NCBI GenBank assembly: GCA_963833585.1
Contig: CAWHYF010000001.1
Span: 310,001-374,000 of the forward strand
From: Bog-756 sp963833585
Lineage (GTDB): Bacteria; Actinomycetota; Acidimicrobiia; Acidimicrobiales; RAAP-2
Length of the DNA: 64,000 nucleotides
Reading direction: 5' to 3'
Positions 24,763 to 34,501 of the stretch are shown in pieces. Position 1 is the stretch's first letter. Each line of letters begins with the position of its first letter. The position numbers and the translations under genes were made by a program. The notes below the pieces were generated by a model. It saw only the letters and a list, made by a program, of their open reading frames with translations. It was not told the origin of the DNA and made no database searches.

Positions 24763-25623
24763 CTACTTCAGCAGCCTGGACAACCGCCGGTCGGCCAGCA
24801 CCTTCCCGCCGGTCTGGCAGGTCGGGCAGTACTGCAGGGACTTGGTGGCGAAGGAGACCTCCCGGACGGTGTCGCCACAGGTCGGGCAGGCCTGGCCGGT
24901 CCGACCGTGGACCGCCATGGCCCGCTTCTTGTCGCCCTTCAACTCGTTGAGCTCTGCCCCGTCGGCGCGGGCCACCGCCTCGGCCAGCACACTGCGCACG
25001 GCACCGTGCAGGCGGACCACCTCGTCCCGGTCGAGCCGGTCGGCCCGCTTGTACGGCGAGAGCCGGGCCCGGTGCAGGGCCTCGTCGGAGTAGGCGTTGC
25101 CCACCCCGGCGATGAGGGACTGCGCGGTCAGGGCGTTCTTGACCGTGGCCGGGGTCGTTCCGAGCAACCCGGCCAGCCGGTCGACGGTGAATTCGGGGTC
25201 CAGGGGGTCGACACCCAGCTCGGCCAGGGGCCCGACCTCGACCGGGGCGTGCACCACCCAGAGGGCCAGACGCTTCTCGCTCCCCATCTCGGTGACGTCG
25301 AAGCCGGCCCCGTCGTCCAGGCCCACCCGGAGGGCGATCGGGCTCCGGCCCGGCTTGAGGGCGGTGGACGGGAGGCTCTCGAACCAGCGCACCCACCCTC
25401 CCCGGGCCAAGTGGACCACCAGCCACAGGCCATCGCCGTCGATACAGACGAACTTCCCCCGGCGCTCCACCCCGGTGATGGTCCGGCCCACCAGTTCCTC
25501 CAGCGGTGGCTCGACGGTCTTGAGGGCCGAGAACGAGGTCAACCGGCACCGCTCGATCCGTCGTCCGGACATGCGGCGCATCAGACCGGCGGTGAGGGCT
25601 TCGACCTCGGGAAGTTCGGGCAC
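24763..25623 (-). CDS. Fpg/Nei family DNA glycosylase / AP lyase
   Basis: A 286-residue base-excision repair enzyme that removes oxidised bases and nicks the abasic site. It begins MPELPEVE, so Pro2 is the Schiff-base nucleophile and Glu3 the acid. RRGKF carries the conserved Lys. The H2TH region is ALTAQSLIAGVGNAYSDEAL. The C-terminal zinc finger is CPTCG ... YCPTCQ with a closing Arg in ADRRLSR. The exact substrate class (8-oxoG or pyrimidines) cannot be fixed; the sequence looks like the actinobacterial Nei/Fpg-like group. Confidence 0.93.
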   Translation of the reverse strand: MPELPEVEALTAGLMRRMSGRRIERCRLTSFSALKTVEPPLEELVGRTITGVERRGKFVCIDGDGLWLVVHLARGGWVRWFESLPSTALKPGRSPIALRVGLDDGAGFDVTEMGSEKRLALWVVHAPVEVGPLAELGVDPLDPEFTVDRLAGLLGTTPATVKNALTAQSLIAGVGNAYSDEALHRARLSPYKRADRLDRDEVVRLHGAVRSVLAEAVARADGAELNELKGDKKRAMAVHGRTGQACPTCGDTVREVSFATKSLQYCPTCQTGGKVLADRRLSRLLK

Positions 25624-25731
25624 AGGTCAATTGTGGACCCTCGGCGCCCGTAGTATCTCCTCCACCCGCCGGTCCGGTCCCTCCCCGCCCGGCCGCCCCC
25701 CGCCCCAACCGACACGAAAGGGACGCCCCCG

Positions 25732-28700
25732 TTGTTCCGTCCGGTGCCCAGCGAAGCCGATTTCACCGCCCTCGAGGCCGACGAGCTGGTCCGATGGACC
25801 GAGCACGGCGTCTTCGAGCGTTCCGTCGAGCTCCGTCAGGGGGCAGAGCCCTGGGTGTTCTACGAGGGTCCGCCGACGGCCAACGGGCGGCCCGGACTCC
25901 ACCACGTATGGGCCCGGGTCTACAAGGACCTCTTCTGCCGCTACCGCACCATGCGGGGCTACGCCGTTCCCCGCCGGGCCGGGTGGGACACCCACGGTCT
26001 GCCGGTCGAGGTCGAGGTGGAACGGCAGCTGGGCATCACCGACAAGCGGCAGATCGAGGAGCAGGTGGGCATCTCCGAGTTCACCCGGCTGTGCCGTGAA
26101 TCGGTCCGCAACTATGTCGACGAGTGGAAGTCCCTCACCGACCGGATCGGCTTCTGGGTGGACATCGACGCCGCCTACTGGACGCTCTCGCCCGAGTACA
26201 TCGATTCGGTGTGGTGGAACCTGAAGAGCCTCTGGGACCAGGGCCTCCTGTACGAGGACATCAAGGTGGTGCCGTACTGTCCCCGGTGCGGTACCGCGTT
26301 GTCGAGCCACGAGCTCGGTCAGCCCGACGTCTACCGCCCGGTGGAGGACGAGTCGGCCTACGTGGCCCTCCCGCTCACCGATGAGGGGGAGGCGGCCGAC
26401 CGGCTGCGACGGGCCCTGGGCCGGGACACCCTGTCCGGACTCTCGTTGGTGGTCTGGACCACCACCCCCTGGACCCTCCTGTCCAACACCGGGGCCGCGG
26501 TCGGTCCCGATCTGGACTACGCCGTGGTGGCCGACGCCGGCTTGGGGTCGGGATCCCCCGAGGTGGACGACGGTGCCGGCGCCATCGTGGCCGTCGACCT
26601 GGTCGGGTCGGTCTTCGGCGAGGAGGCGGCCATCAGGGCCCGCCTCGCCGGGCGCGACCTGGTCGGCCTGCACTACGAGCGTCCCTTCACCGACGTGGAG
26701 TTGTCCCCGGGCTCGCCGGTGCGGTCGGCCTGGCGGGTGGTGGGTGGCGACTTCGTCGAGGCCGACGAGGGGACGGGTATCGTCCACCTGGCCCCGGCCT
26801 TCGGCGAGGTGGACCGCCAGGCCGGTCGGGAGAACGACTTGCCCACCCTCAACCCGGTCGGACCCGACGGGCGGTTCACCACGGCCGTGCCGTGGCTGGC
26901 CCACCAGAGCGTCCGGGATACCAACACCACCGTCAACGACCGGTTGGAGACGTCGGGGCGGTTGCTGAAACGGGTCCCGTACCTCCACCCGTACCCCCAC
27001 TGCTGGCGCTGCGGAACGGCCCTCATCTACTGGGGCAAGCCCAGCTGGTACGTCCGGACCTCGGAACGGAAGGCTGAGTTGGTGGCCCAGAACCAGACCA
27101 TCGGCTGGCACCCCGAGCACATCCGGGACGGACGGATGGGGGAGTGGTTGGCCAACAATGTGGACTGGGCCCTGTCCCGGGACCGCTTCTGGGGCACGCC
27201 GCTCCCCATCTGGCGTTGCGGCGAGGGCCATGTCCTCTGCGTGGGCTCTCGGGCCGAGCTCTCCGACCTGGCCGGCCGCGACGTCTCCGACGTCGACCCC
27301 CACCGTCCGGCCATCGACGAGGTGTCCATCCCCTGCGTGGAGTGCGCACCGGGCCACTCGGTCATGCGACGGGTGGAGCCGGTGATCGACGCCTGGTTCG
27401 ACTCGGGCTCGATGCCGACGGCCCAGTGGGGCTATCCCGGGGAGCCGGGCTCGGAGGACGAGTTCGTCTATCCGGCCGACTTCATCTGCGAGGCCATCGA
27501 CCAGACCCGTGGCTGGTTCTACTCCCTACTGGCCGTGAACACCCTGGTGCGCGAGTCCACGCCGTACCGCAACGTGCTCTGCCTGGGGCACATCGTGGAT
27601 GCCGACGGCAAGAAGATGTCCAAGAGCGTCGGGAACGTGATCGATCCGTGGGAGATCCTCTCCACCCGGGGGGCGGACCCCCTCCGGTGGTGGATGTTCT
27701 CGCAGGGGTCGCCGTGGACGCCCACCCGGGTCAGCTTCGAGGTCATCGACGCCTCCATGCGGGACACCCTGCTCACCCTGTGGAACACCTGGTCGTTCTT
27801 CACCACCTACGCCTCCCTCAACCGGTTCGACCCCAACGATCCGGCCGTCCCGGTGGCGGCCGAGCGCTCGGTCCTCGACCGGTGGATGCGGTCGCGCCTG
27901 GCCGACACGGTGGCGACGGCCACCGCGTCCCTCGACGGCTACGAGCCGTTCCCCGCCGCCACCGCCATTGCCGCGCTGGTGGATGACGTGTCCAACTGGT
28001 ACGTCCGCCGCAGCCGCCGCCGGTTCTGGCGGACCGATCCCGAGGCCGACCCGGTGGACTCGTTGGGCGCCCAGGCCACGTTGCACGAGGTCCTGGTGAC
28101 ACTGGCCCGGTTGCTGGCCCCGATGACCCCGTTCCTGTCCGACCGGATGTGGCGGGACCTCACCGGTGCCGCGGAGGAGGACTCGGTGCACCTGGCCGAC
28201 TGGCCGGACACCGACGTCGCCGCCCTCGACCCGGCCTTGGACGCGGGAATGGCCCTGGCCCGTCGCCTCTCCTCGTTGGGGAGGGCGGCCCGCGCCGAGG
28301 CCGGGGTCAAGGTACGTCAACCCCTGGCCCGAGCTCTGGTCTACCTGCCTCCCGGGAGCCCGACCCCGCCGCCGGGTGTGGTGGAGGACGAGCTCAATGT
28401 CGACCTGGTGGAGGTGACCGACCAGCTCGGCGACGTGCTGACCTACGAACTGGTCCCCAACTACCGGCTGCTCGGCCCCCGACTGGGGTCCCGGGTCCAG
28501 GCCCTGCGGGTGGCCATGCGGACGGTCGACGGCGTGGCCGCCGCCGCCGCGCTGGCCGCGGGTCGGCCGGTGGTGGTGGAACTCGAGGACGGCCCGGTCG
28601 AGCTGGTGGGTGACGAGGTCGAGCTCCGGGTGCAGGCCCAGTCGGGCTTCGCGGTGTCCCGGGACGGCGCCGAGGTGGTCGCCCTCGACCTGACCCTCGA

Positions 28701-28971
28701 CGACGACCTGCGCCTCCGGGGGCTGGCCCGCGAGGTCATCCGTCACGTGCAGGACCTCCGCAAGGCCACCGGCCTCGAGGTGTCGGATTGGATCCACCTC
28801 CACCTGGTGGGACTGGACGACCTCGGTCCGATGGTGGAATCGGTCGCCCGCGAGGTGCTGGCCCGGTCGGTCTCGACCTCCCGCCCCGGGGACGCCGGGC
28901 CGGTCACCGTCCTCCGACTCGAGGCTGGCGACGCCGTCCGGGAGGCCGGTGCCTGGGTGGTCAAGGCGTGA
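25732..28971 (+). CDS. ileS: Isoleucyl-tRNA synthetase
   Basis: A 1079-residue class I synthetase that charges tRNA-Ile. The HIGH-type motif is in PTANGRPGLHHV (about 48-59) and KKMSKSVGN lies near 627-635. The editing (CP1) domain has WTTTPWTLLSNTGAAVGP and the threonine-rich pocket. CPRCG near 184 and CWRCG (HCWRCGTALIYWGKPSWY) are zinc-knuckle-like. The C-terminal anticodon-binding domain is the longer type found in actinobacteria and eukaryotic cytosol (type 2). Translation starts at a TTG (25732) with GAAAGGGA about 8 nt upstream. Divergent from the Fpg/Nei gene. Confidence 0.97.
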   Translation: MFRPVPSEADFTALEADELVRWTEHGVFERSVELRQGAEPWVFYEGPPTANGRPGLHHVWARVYKDLFCRYRTMRGYAVPRRAGWDTHGLPVEVEVERQLGITDKRQIEEQVGISEFTRLCRESVRNYVDEWKSLTDRIGFWVDIDAAYWTLSPEYIDSVWWNLKSLWDQGLLYEDIKVVPYCPRCGTALSSHELGQPDVYRPVEDESAYVALPLTDEGEAADRLRRALGRDTLSGLSLVVWTTTPWTLLSNTGAAVGPDLDYAVVADAGLGSGSPEVDDGAGAIVAVDLVGSVFGEEAAIRARLAGRDLVGLHYERPFTDVELSPGSPVRSAWRVVGGDFVEADEGTGIVHLAPAFGEVDRQAGRENDLPTLNPVGPDGRFTTAVPWLAHQSVRDTNTTVNDRLETSGRLLKRVPYLHPYPHCWRCGTALIYWGKPSWYVRTSERKAELVAQNQTIGWHPEHIRDGRMGEWLANNVDWALSRDRFWGTPLPIWRCGEGHVLCVGSRAELSDLAGRDVSDVDPHRPAIDEVSIPCVECAPGHSVMRRVEPVIDAWFDSGSMPTAQWGYPGEPGSEDEFVYPADFICEAIDQTRGWFYSLLAVNTLVRESTPYRNVLCLGHIVDADGKKMSKSVGNVIDPWEILSTRGADPLRWWMFSQGSPWTPTRVSFEVIDASMRDTLLTLWNTWSFFTTYASLNRFDPNDPAVPVAAERSVLDRWMRSRLADTVATATASLDGYEPFPAATAIAALVDDVSNWYVRRSRRRFWRTDPEADPVDSLGAQATLHEVLVTLARLLAPMTPFLSDRMWRDLTGAAEEDSVHLADWPDTDVAALDPALDAGMALARRLSSLGRAARAEAGVKVRQPLARALVYLPPGSPTPPPGVVEDELNVDLVEVTDQLGDVLTYELVPNYRLLGPRLGSRVQALRVAMRTVDGVAAAAALAAGRPVVVELEDGPVELVGDEVELRVQAQSGFAVSRDGAEVVALDLTLDDDLRLRGLAREVIRHVQDLRKATGLEVSDWIHLHLVGLDDLGPMVESVAREVLARSVSTSRPGDAGPVTVLRLEAGDAVREAGAWVVKA

Positions 28972-29004
28972 TCCCCCGAGCCGGGGTGCCGTGGTGAGCA
29001 CGAG

Positions 29005-30558
29005 ATGAGCCCGCCCACCGACGAACGGTTCGTGCTGGCCGTCGACCTGGGCACCGGCGGGCCCAAGGTGGCCGTGGTGGCCACCAGCGGTCGGATCGTG
29101 GCCCACGCCACCGAGCCGGTGGCCCTCCGTCTGCTGGAGGGGGGCGGAGCCGAACAGGACCCGGCCGAGTGGTGGTCGGCCATCACCGCCTCCTCCCGCC
29201 GGGCCGTCGGGGCGGCCGGCGTTCCGGCCGATGCCTTCATCGGGGTCGGCTGCACGGCCCAGTGGTCGGGCACCGTGGCGGTGGGTGCCGACGGGGAGCC
29301 CCTGATGCCCGCCATCATCTGGATGGATTCGCGGGGGAACAAGGCCATCCGCAAGGTGGCCGGAGGGCCGGTCAACGTCCTCGGGTACGACCCGCGGAAG
29401 ATCGCCCGGTGGGTGCAGGTGACCGGCGGGGCCCCGGGGCTGTCCGGCAAGGACCCGGTCGCCCACATCCTGTTCATCCGCGACGCCCACCCCGAGGTCT
29501 ATCGGGCCACCGCCACGTTCCTCGAGCCCTGTGACTACCTCAACCTCAAGCTCACCGGCGTCACCTCGGCCTCGTTCGACTCCATCGGCGCCCACTGGAT
29601 CACCGACAACCGGGCCATCGACCGGGTGGCGTACGACGAGAAGCTGCTCGAGATGACCGGATTGGACCGGGAGCAGTTGCCGGACCTGGTGCCGCCTGGG
29701 ACCATCATGGGCCACCTCCTGGCGGGACCGGCGGCGGAGCTGGGCGTCCCGGCCGGCCTGCCGGTGGCGGTGGGCTCGGGTGACGTGCATTCGGCGGTGT
29801 TCGGCTCGGGGGCGGTGGCCGACTTCGCCGCCCACCTCTACATCGGTACCTCCTCGTGGATCTCCGGCCATGTCCCCTTCAAGAAGACCGCTCCGACCAG
29901 CAATGTGGCCTCCATCCCGGCGGCGCTGGGCGGCCGGTACCTGATCGTCGACGAACACGAGACCGCCGGGGCCTGCCTGACCTTCCTGCGGGACAATCTG
30001 GGATTCGCCGAGGACTTCGATGCCATGAACGCCATGGTGGACTCGGTGGCGCCCGGCAGCGGCCGGGTCCTGTTCACGCCGTGGCTCAACGGTGAACGCT
30101 CGCCGGTGGACGACCACACCATCCGGGGCGGCTTCCACAATCTCTCGTTGGCCACCACCCGGGCCCAGATGGTGCGGGCCGTCTTCGAGGGGGTGGCCTT
30201 CAATTCCAGGTGGCTCCTCGAGGCGGTGGAGAAGTTCGCCGGACGGCGACTGGACCCACTGGTCTTCATCGGGGGCGGGGCCAACTCCGACCAGTGGGCC
30301 CAGATCCACGCCGACGTGCTCGGCCGCCAGATCCGCCAGGTGGCCGACCCGGTCCTCGCCAACGTACGGGGCGCGGCCCTGATCACCCTGATGGCCCTGG
30401 GGCGGGTCCGGCCGCAGGACATTCCGGCCATGGTGGAGATCCGCCGCACCTTCGTCCCCGAGCCGGCCAACGCGGCCGAGTACGAGGCCTTGTTCTCGGA
30501 GTTCGTGACCCTCTACAAGCAGACCAAGGGCATCTTCCGGCGGCTGAACCGGTTCTGA
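29005..30558 (+). CDS. FGGY-family carbohydrate kinase (xylulokinase-like)
   Basis: A 517-residue sugar or polyol kinase. The phosphate-binding segment is FVLAVDLGTGGPKVAVV; substrate-region motifs include GCTAQWSGTVAV, PAIIWMDSRGNKAI and AVGSGDVHSAVFGSG, and the nucleotide loop is FIGGGANSDQWAQIHADVLG. Closest by eye to xylulokinases of actinobacteria, but the sugar cannot be fixed. It follows ileS by 33 nt on the same strand. No sugar transporter or isomerase lies next to it. Confidence 0.85.
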   Translation: MSPPTDERFVLAVDLGTGGPKVAVVATSGRIVAHATEPVALRLLEGGGAEQDPAEWWSAITASSRRAVGAAGVPADAFIGVGCTAQWSGTVAVGADGEPLMPAIIWMDSRGNKAIRKVAGGPVNVLGYDPRKIARWVQVTGGAPGLSGKDPVAHILFIRDAHPEVYRATATFLEPCDYLNLKLTGVTSASFDSIGAHWITDNRAIDRVAYDEKLLEMTGLDREQLPDLVPPGTIMGHLLAGPAAELGVPAGLPVAVGSGDVHSAVFGSGAVADFAAHLYIGTSSWISGHVPFKKTAPTSNVASIPAALGGRYLIVDEHETAGACLTFLRDNLGFAEDFDAMNAMVDSVAPGSGRVLFTPWLNGERSPVDDHTIRGGFHNLSLATTRAQMVRAVFEGVAFNSRWLLEAVEKFAGRRLDPLVFIGGGANSDQWAQIHADVLGRQIRQVADPVLANVRGAALITLMALGRVRPQDIPAMVEIRRTFVPEPANAAEYEALFSEFVTLYKQTKGIFRRLNRF

Positions 30559-30700
30559 GGCCGTCGGCCTTCCGAACCGGATACCCGAAGGGGGGGCGGT
30601 GGCCCCAATTCTGATGAGGTCCTCTCGACGGCCGCGGCGAGCGCGCCGAAAGGCGAGGTCACTGTTGTTTCTCCTAGGATCGTCCAGTAGTTTGCCAGGG

Positions 30701-31906
30701 GTGGGGGCGGTCTGGACAGGCGACATCACGATTCTGGGTGGGTGCGGCCATGTGGGGCTGCCCCTCGGCCTGGCCTTCGCCGACGCCGGGATGCGGGTGG
30801 CGCTCTACGACACCAATCTGACCGCCGTCGACCAGGTGCGGTCGGGGAAGATGCCCCACCTCGAGCCCGGTGCGCCCGAGGTGCTGGCCCGGACCCTGGC
30901 AGTCGGGCACCCTGACCGCCACCAGCGAGCCTCAGGTGGTCGGCGCCGTGCGAGCACCTGGTGGTCGTGGTCGGGAACCCCGGTCGACGAGCACCTGAAC
31001 CCCGATCCCCACGCGGTGGTGAGCGCCATCGAGGCGGTGGCGGACCACCTCGCCGACGGCCAGCTCCTGATCCTGCGCAGCACGGTGTTCCCCGGGGTGA
31101 CCAGGCTGGTCGAGCGCCTGATCGACCGGCTGGGACGAGTCCATCGACGTCGCCTTCTGCCCCGAGCGGATCGCCGAGGGCCGGGCCATGGAGGAGCTCC
31201 ACACCGCTTCCCCAGATCGTGGCCGCTCGCACCGACCGCGCCTACGAACGAGCCGCCTCGCTCTTCAGCCACCTGACCAGGACCATCGTCCGGGTGGAGC
31301 CGGAGGAGGCGGAGCTGGCCAAGCTCTTCACCAACTCCTACCGGTACATCAAGTTCGCCGCGGCCAATCAGCTCTACATGATGGCCAACGACTTCGGGCT
31401 CGACTACGAGCGGATCCGGCAGGCGGTGATCGAGGACTATCCCCGGGCCGCCGACCTCCCGGGCCCCGGTTTTGCCGCCGGCCCGTGCCTGTTGAAGGAC
31501 ACCATGCAGTTGGCGGCGTTCAACAACAACAACTTTGCCCTCGGTCAGGCCAGTATGCAGATCAACGAGGGGCTGCCCCTCTATCTCGTGTCGCGGATGG
31601 CGATGAAGTACGACCTCGACTCGACCGTGGTCGGGATCCTCGGCATGGCCTTCAAGGGAGAGTCGGACGACAACCGCTCCAGCCTCTCCTACAAGCTGAA
31701 ACGGGTGCTCAAGGTCCGGGCGGCCGGGGTGTTGACCACGGATCCCTTCGTCGCCGTCGACGGCAACTCTGACCCCATTGGAACAGGTGCTGGAACGAGC
31801 TGACCTCATCGTCATCGGCGCACCGCACGCCGTCTACGCGGATCTGCCCATCGATCAGCCGGTGGTGGACATCTGGAACCTTCGAGGCGACGGAGTGGTC
31901 ATATGA
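30701..31906 (+). pseudogene. UDP-glucose/GDP-mannose dehydrogenase-family gene with six +1 frame breaks
   Basis: A nucleotide-sugar dehydrogenase that oxidises a UDP- or GDP-sugar to its uronic acid. The NAD-binding start is ITILGGCGHVGLPLGLAFAD. Later segments are GTPVDEHLNPDPHAVVSAIE, LILRSTVFPGVTRLVERLID, AFCPERIAEGRAMEEL, the catalytic Cys in GFAAGPCLLKDT and a C-terminal ADLIVIGAPHAVYADL. The reading frame moves by +1 near 30900, 30945, 30975, 31133, 31205 and 31770. Removing one base at each gives a complete 399-residue enzyme ending in TGA that overlaps the next ATG. Start GTG at 30701 is tentative. Sequence error is more likely than decay. Confidence 0.75.
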
Positions 31907-32651
31907 AGCCGCGTGTGTCGGTCGTCGTCCCTGCCTACAACGAGGGGGTGGGGATCGAGGAGGTGTTGGTCCGGCTGCTCGAAGCCGTGGAGCTGCCCTC
32001 GGAGATCGTGGTCGTCGTCGACTCGCCGGAGGACACCACCGCACCCTACGTCGAGAAGTTCGCCGAGCACGGATCCACGGGTGCGGCTCCTGGTGAACGA
32101 CGTGAGCCCCGGTCCCGCCCGGGCCATCCGGTACGGAACCGACCGGGCCGAGGCGGACGTGGTCGTGGTCACCATGGCCGACGGCTGTGACGATCCGCAG
32201 CAGATCGACCAATTGGTCCGCCTGGTCGAACGAGGGGTCGTCGTAGCCGCCGCCTCGCGGTATTCGAGGGGGGGCCAACAGGTGGGCGGGCCGTTTCTCA
32301 AGAGCTTGCTCTCCCGCATGGCGGGACTGTCGTTGTGGGCCCTGGCCCACGTGGGCACCCGCGACGCCACCAACTCGTTCAAGGCCTATGACGTGGACTT
32401 CGTCCGGACGGTGGGGATCTCCTCGGCGGCCGGGTTCGAGATCGGCATCGAGCTGGTGGCCAAGGCCCGGCGTGCTCGCCTGCCGGTGGCCGAGCTCCCC
32501 ACCATCTGGCTCGAACGCCATCAGGGCATGTCGAACTTCAAGCTGATGTCATGGCTGCCCCACTACCTGCGGTGGTGGCGATTCGCATTCGGACCCCGCC
32601 TCCCCGATCGAGGAGATCCGAGCCGCAGCCGACTGGAAGGGATCATCATGA
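31903..32651 (+). pseudogene. GT2 glycosyltransferase (DPM1-like), two +1 frame breaks
   Basis: Opens with VSVVVPAYNEGVGIEEVLVR, then ELPSEIVVVVDSPEDTT and, after a +1 shift near 32073, DPRVRLLVNDVSPGPARAI and VTMADGCDDPQQIDQL (DXD-type region). It ends, after a second shift near 32600, as ASPIEEIRAAADWKGSS. The corrected protein has 248 residues and resembles dolichyl-phosphate-mannose synthase-type transferases that load a sugar on a polyprenyl phosphate. ATGA overlaps tie it to the dehydrogenase upstream and the epimerase downstream, so they form one surface-glycan operon. Confidence 0.75.
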
Positions 32652-33675
32652 GCAACGTGCTGGTAACAGGGTCTGCCGGGTTCATCGGCGGCTACGTCGT
32701 GAAGGAGCTACTCGATCGGGGTCACTCGCGTCGTCGGGGTCGACAACTACTCGAAGTACGGTCCGGTGAGGCGGTCCTACGACGACCATCCCTCCTATCG
32801 ATTCATCGAGGCCGATGCCCGGGACGTGGACCTGCTGACCACCGAGCTGTCCGAATGCGACCACTTCATCGCCGGTGCGGCTCTCATCGGTGGCATCTCG
32901 TACTTCCACACCTACGCCTACGATCTGTTGGCCACCAACGAGCGGATCACCGCGTCATCGTGCGATGCGGCGATCGCCGCCCACCGGAAGGGCGGCCTCC
33001 AGAAGGTGACCTACCTCAGCTCCTCCATGGTCTTCGAGTCGGCCGACTCGTGGCCGTCCTACGAGGGCCAGGAGCACGAGATCCCGCCACCCCGTGTCCT
33101 CCTACGGGTTCCAGAAGCTGGCCGTGGAGTACTTCGCCCAGGCCGCACTGGACCAGTACGGTCTTCCCTACACCATCGTCCGCCCGTTCAACTGCGTCGG
33201 GATCGGCGAGCGACGGGCCCTCGGCGACGTGGAGATCCTGAGTGGGAACGTGAGCCTGGCCATGAGCCACGTCGTTCCCGATCTGGTGCAGAAGGTTCTG
33301 AAGGGGCAGGACCCGCTGCACATCCTGGGCGATGGAACGCAGATCCGGCACTACACCTACGGCGCCGACCTCGCCCAAGGCATCGTTGCGGCCATGGAGC
33401 ATCCGGACGCGGTCAACGAGGACTTCAACCTCTCCACCAAGGAATCGACGACGGTGCTCGAACTGGCCAAGGCCATCTGGTCGTTCATCAAGGGAGCCGA
33501 GGTTCCGTTCAACTGGGTCTCGGATCCGCCGTTCGAGCACGATGTCAACCGCCGGGTACCCGCGACGGACAAGGCCAAGCGGGTCTTGGGGTTCGAGGCC
33601 ACCACCGGTCTCGAGAGCATCTTGGAGGAAGTGATCCCGTGGATCGAGAAGGCGGTCGCCGACGGGACGATCTGA
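32648..33675 (+). pseudogene. NAD-dependent sugar epimerase/dehydratase, two +1 frame breaks
   Basis: An extended-SDR enzyme acting on nucleotide sugars. VLVTGSAGFIGGYVVKELLD is the NAD-binding loop; after a +1 shift near 32717 (in a GGGG run) come VVGVDNYSKYG, YRFIEADARDVDLLT and KVTYLSSSMVFESAD, and after a second near 33090 comes SSYGFQKLAVEYFAQAALDQ with the YxxxK active-site pair. IVRPFNCVGIGE and LHILGDGTQIRHYTYGADLA are typical of the family. The corrected length is 341 residues. Substrate not determined. Confidence 0.78.
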
Positions 33676-33685
33676 CCGTCCGGGA

Positions 33686-34413
33686 TCAGTCCGGGGCCCG
33701 GCCTACGAACAGGAGGTCGAAGGCCAGCGTGTGCAGGGCCGTCCGCGACGAGGACCAGGCGCTCCGGCGATCCAGCCAGTAACCGACGGTGGGGAAGACC
33801 TGGCGGACCCGGCGGCCCCTTGAGGTGCAGCACGTGGAAGGTCAGGGCGGCGTAGTACTCGGCCAGGTAGCCGAGCGCCTCGAAGGTTCCACCGAAGACG
33901 TGCACCTCGCCGCGCTCGAAACTGGCTGAGCCCAGGGTTTCGAGGCCCTGGGCGGTGAAGCGCCAGTAGTCGTCCTCGGCGTGGCGGGGAACGGTCGAGG
34001 GCACGGAGAGGATCACCGTGCCCCCGGGCTTGAGCACCCGGGCGATCTCCCGGAGGACGACGGCCGGCTCCGGGCACGTGCTCCACCAGCTCCAAGGACA
34101 GCACCAGGTCGACCGACCCATCGGCCAGCGGCAGGGCCGAGGCGTCAGAGGCGAAGTCCACGTTGGACAGGACCCGGAGGTCGGTGGCGAGGAAGCGGCC
34201 TGGGCAGGCCGACTCGAACCGACGGACCACGCCGCAACCCACATTGACCACCAGCGCGTCCTCGGGCAGTCCGACCAGCTGCCGGTCGATGAAGTCGTCC
34301 CGGCGGGCGATGGCGTTGGTCCACCCGCCGGCGGGGCGAGCTCCGAGTGTTCCGTGCCCGTCGGCCGAGCCGGCCGCACCGGTCGTATGGTCGACACTGA
34401 TCGGTGTGGCCAC
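33686..34413 (-). pseudogene. SAM-dependent methyltransferase of the glycan cluster, two +1 frame breaks
   Basis: Class I fold: LVVNVGCGVVRRFESACPGR (motif I), FLATDLRVLSNVDFASDASA, LPLADGSVDLVLSLELVEHV; then in the next frame EPAVVLREIARVLKPGGTVI and LSVPSTVPRHAEDDYWRFTA; then in the third frame VFPTVGYWLDRRSAWSS and LAFDLLFVGRAPD. Single extra G residues near 34070 and 33820 explain both shifts. The corrected protein has 241 residues. The GTG at 34413 has GGGGGGA about 9 nt upstream. Convergent with the epimerase (10 nt apart). Probably modifies a sugar or lipid-linked intermediate. Confidence 0.7.
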
Positions 34414-34501
34414 CTGGATCGTTCCCCCCTGGACTCGACGCGCCCCGACCGAGGGGTCCGGACGCAGCCTGCATCGTAACCCCCGGACCCCGAGGTGCGG
34501 C

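Noticed and set aside
27526..30729. A 1067-residue open frame antisense to ileS and the FGGY kinase
   Set aside because: No domains and shadow composition; both plus-strand genes are unambiguous. Similar long shadows oppose leuA, the GT4/WbsX gene, the aldehyde dehydrogenases and the acyl-CoA synthetase.
30900..31770. Programmed +1 ribosomal frameshifting in the dehydrogenase gene
   Set aside because: Six sites in one gene have no shared slippery codon, stop or stimulatory structure; insertion errors explain them more simply.
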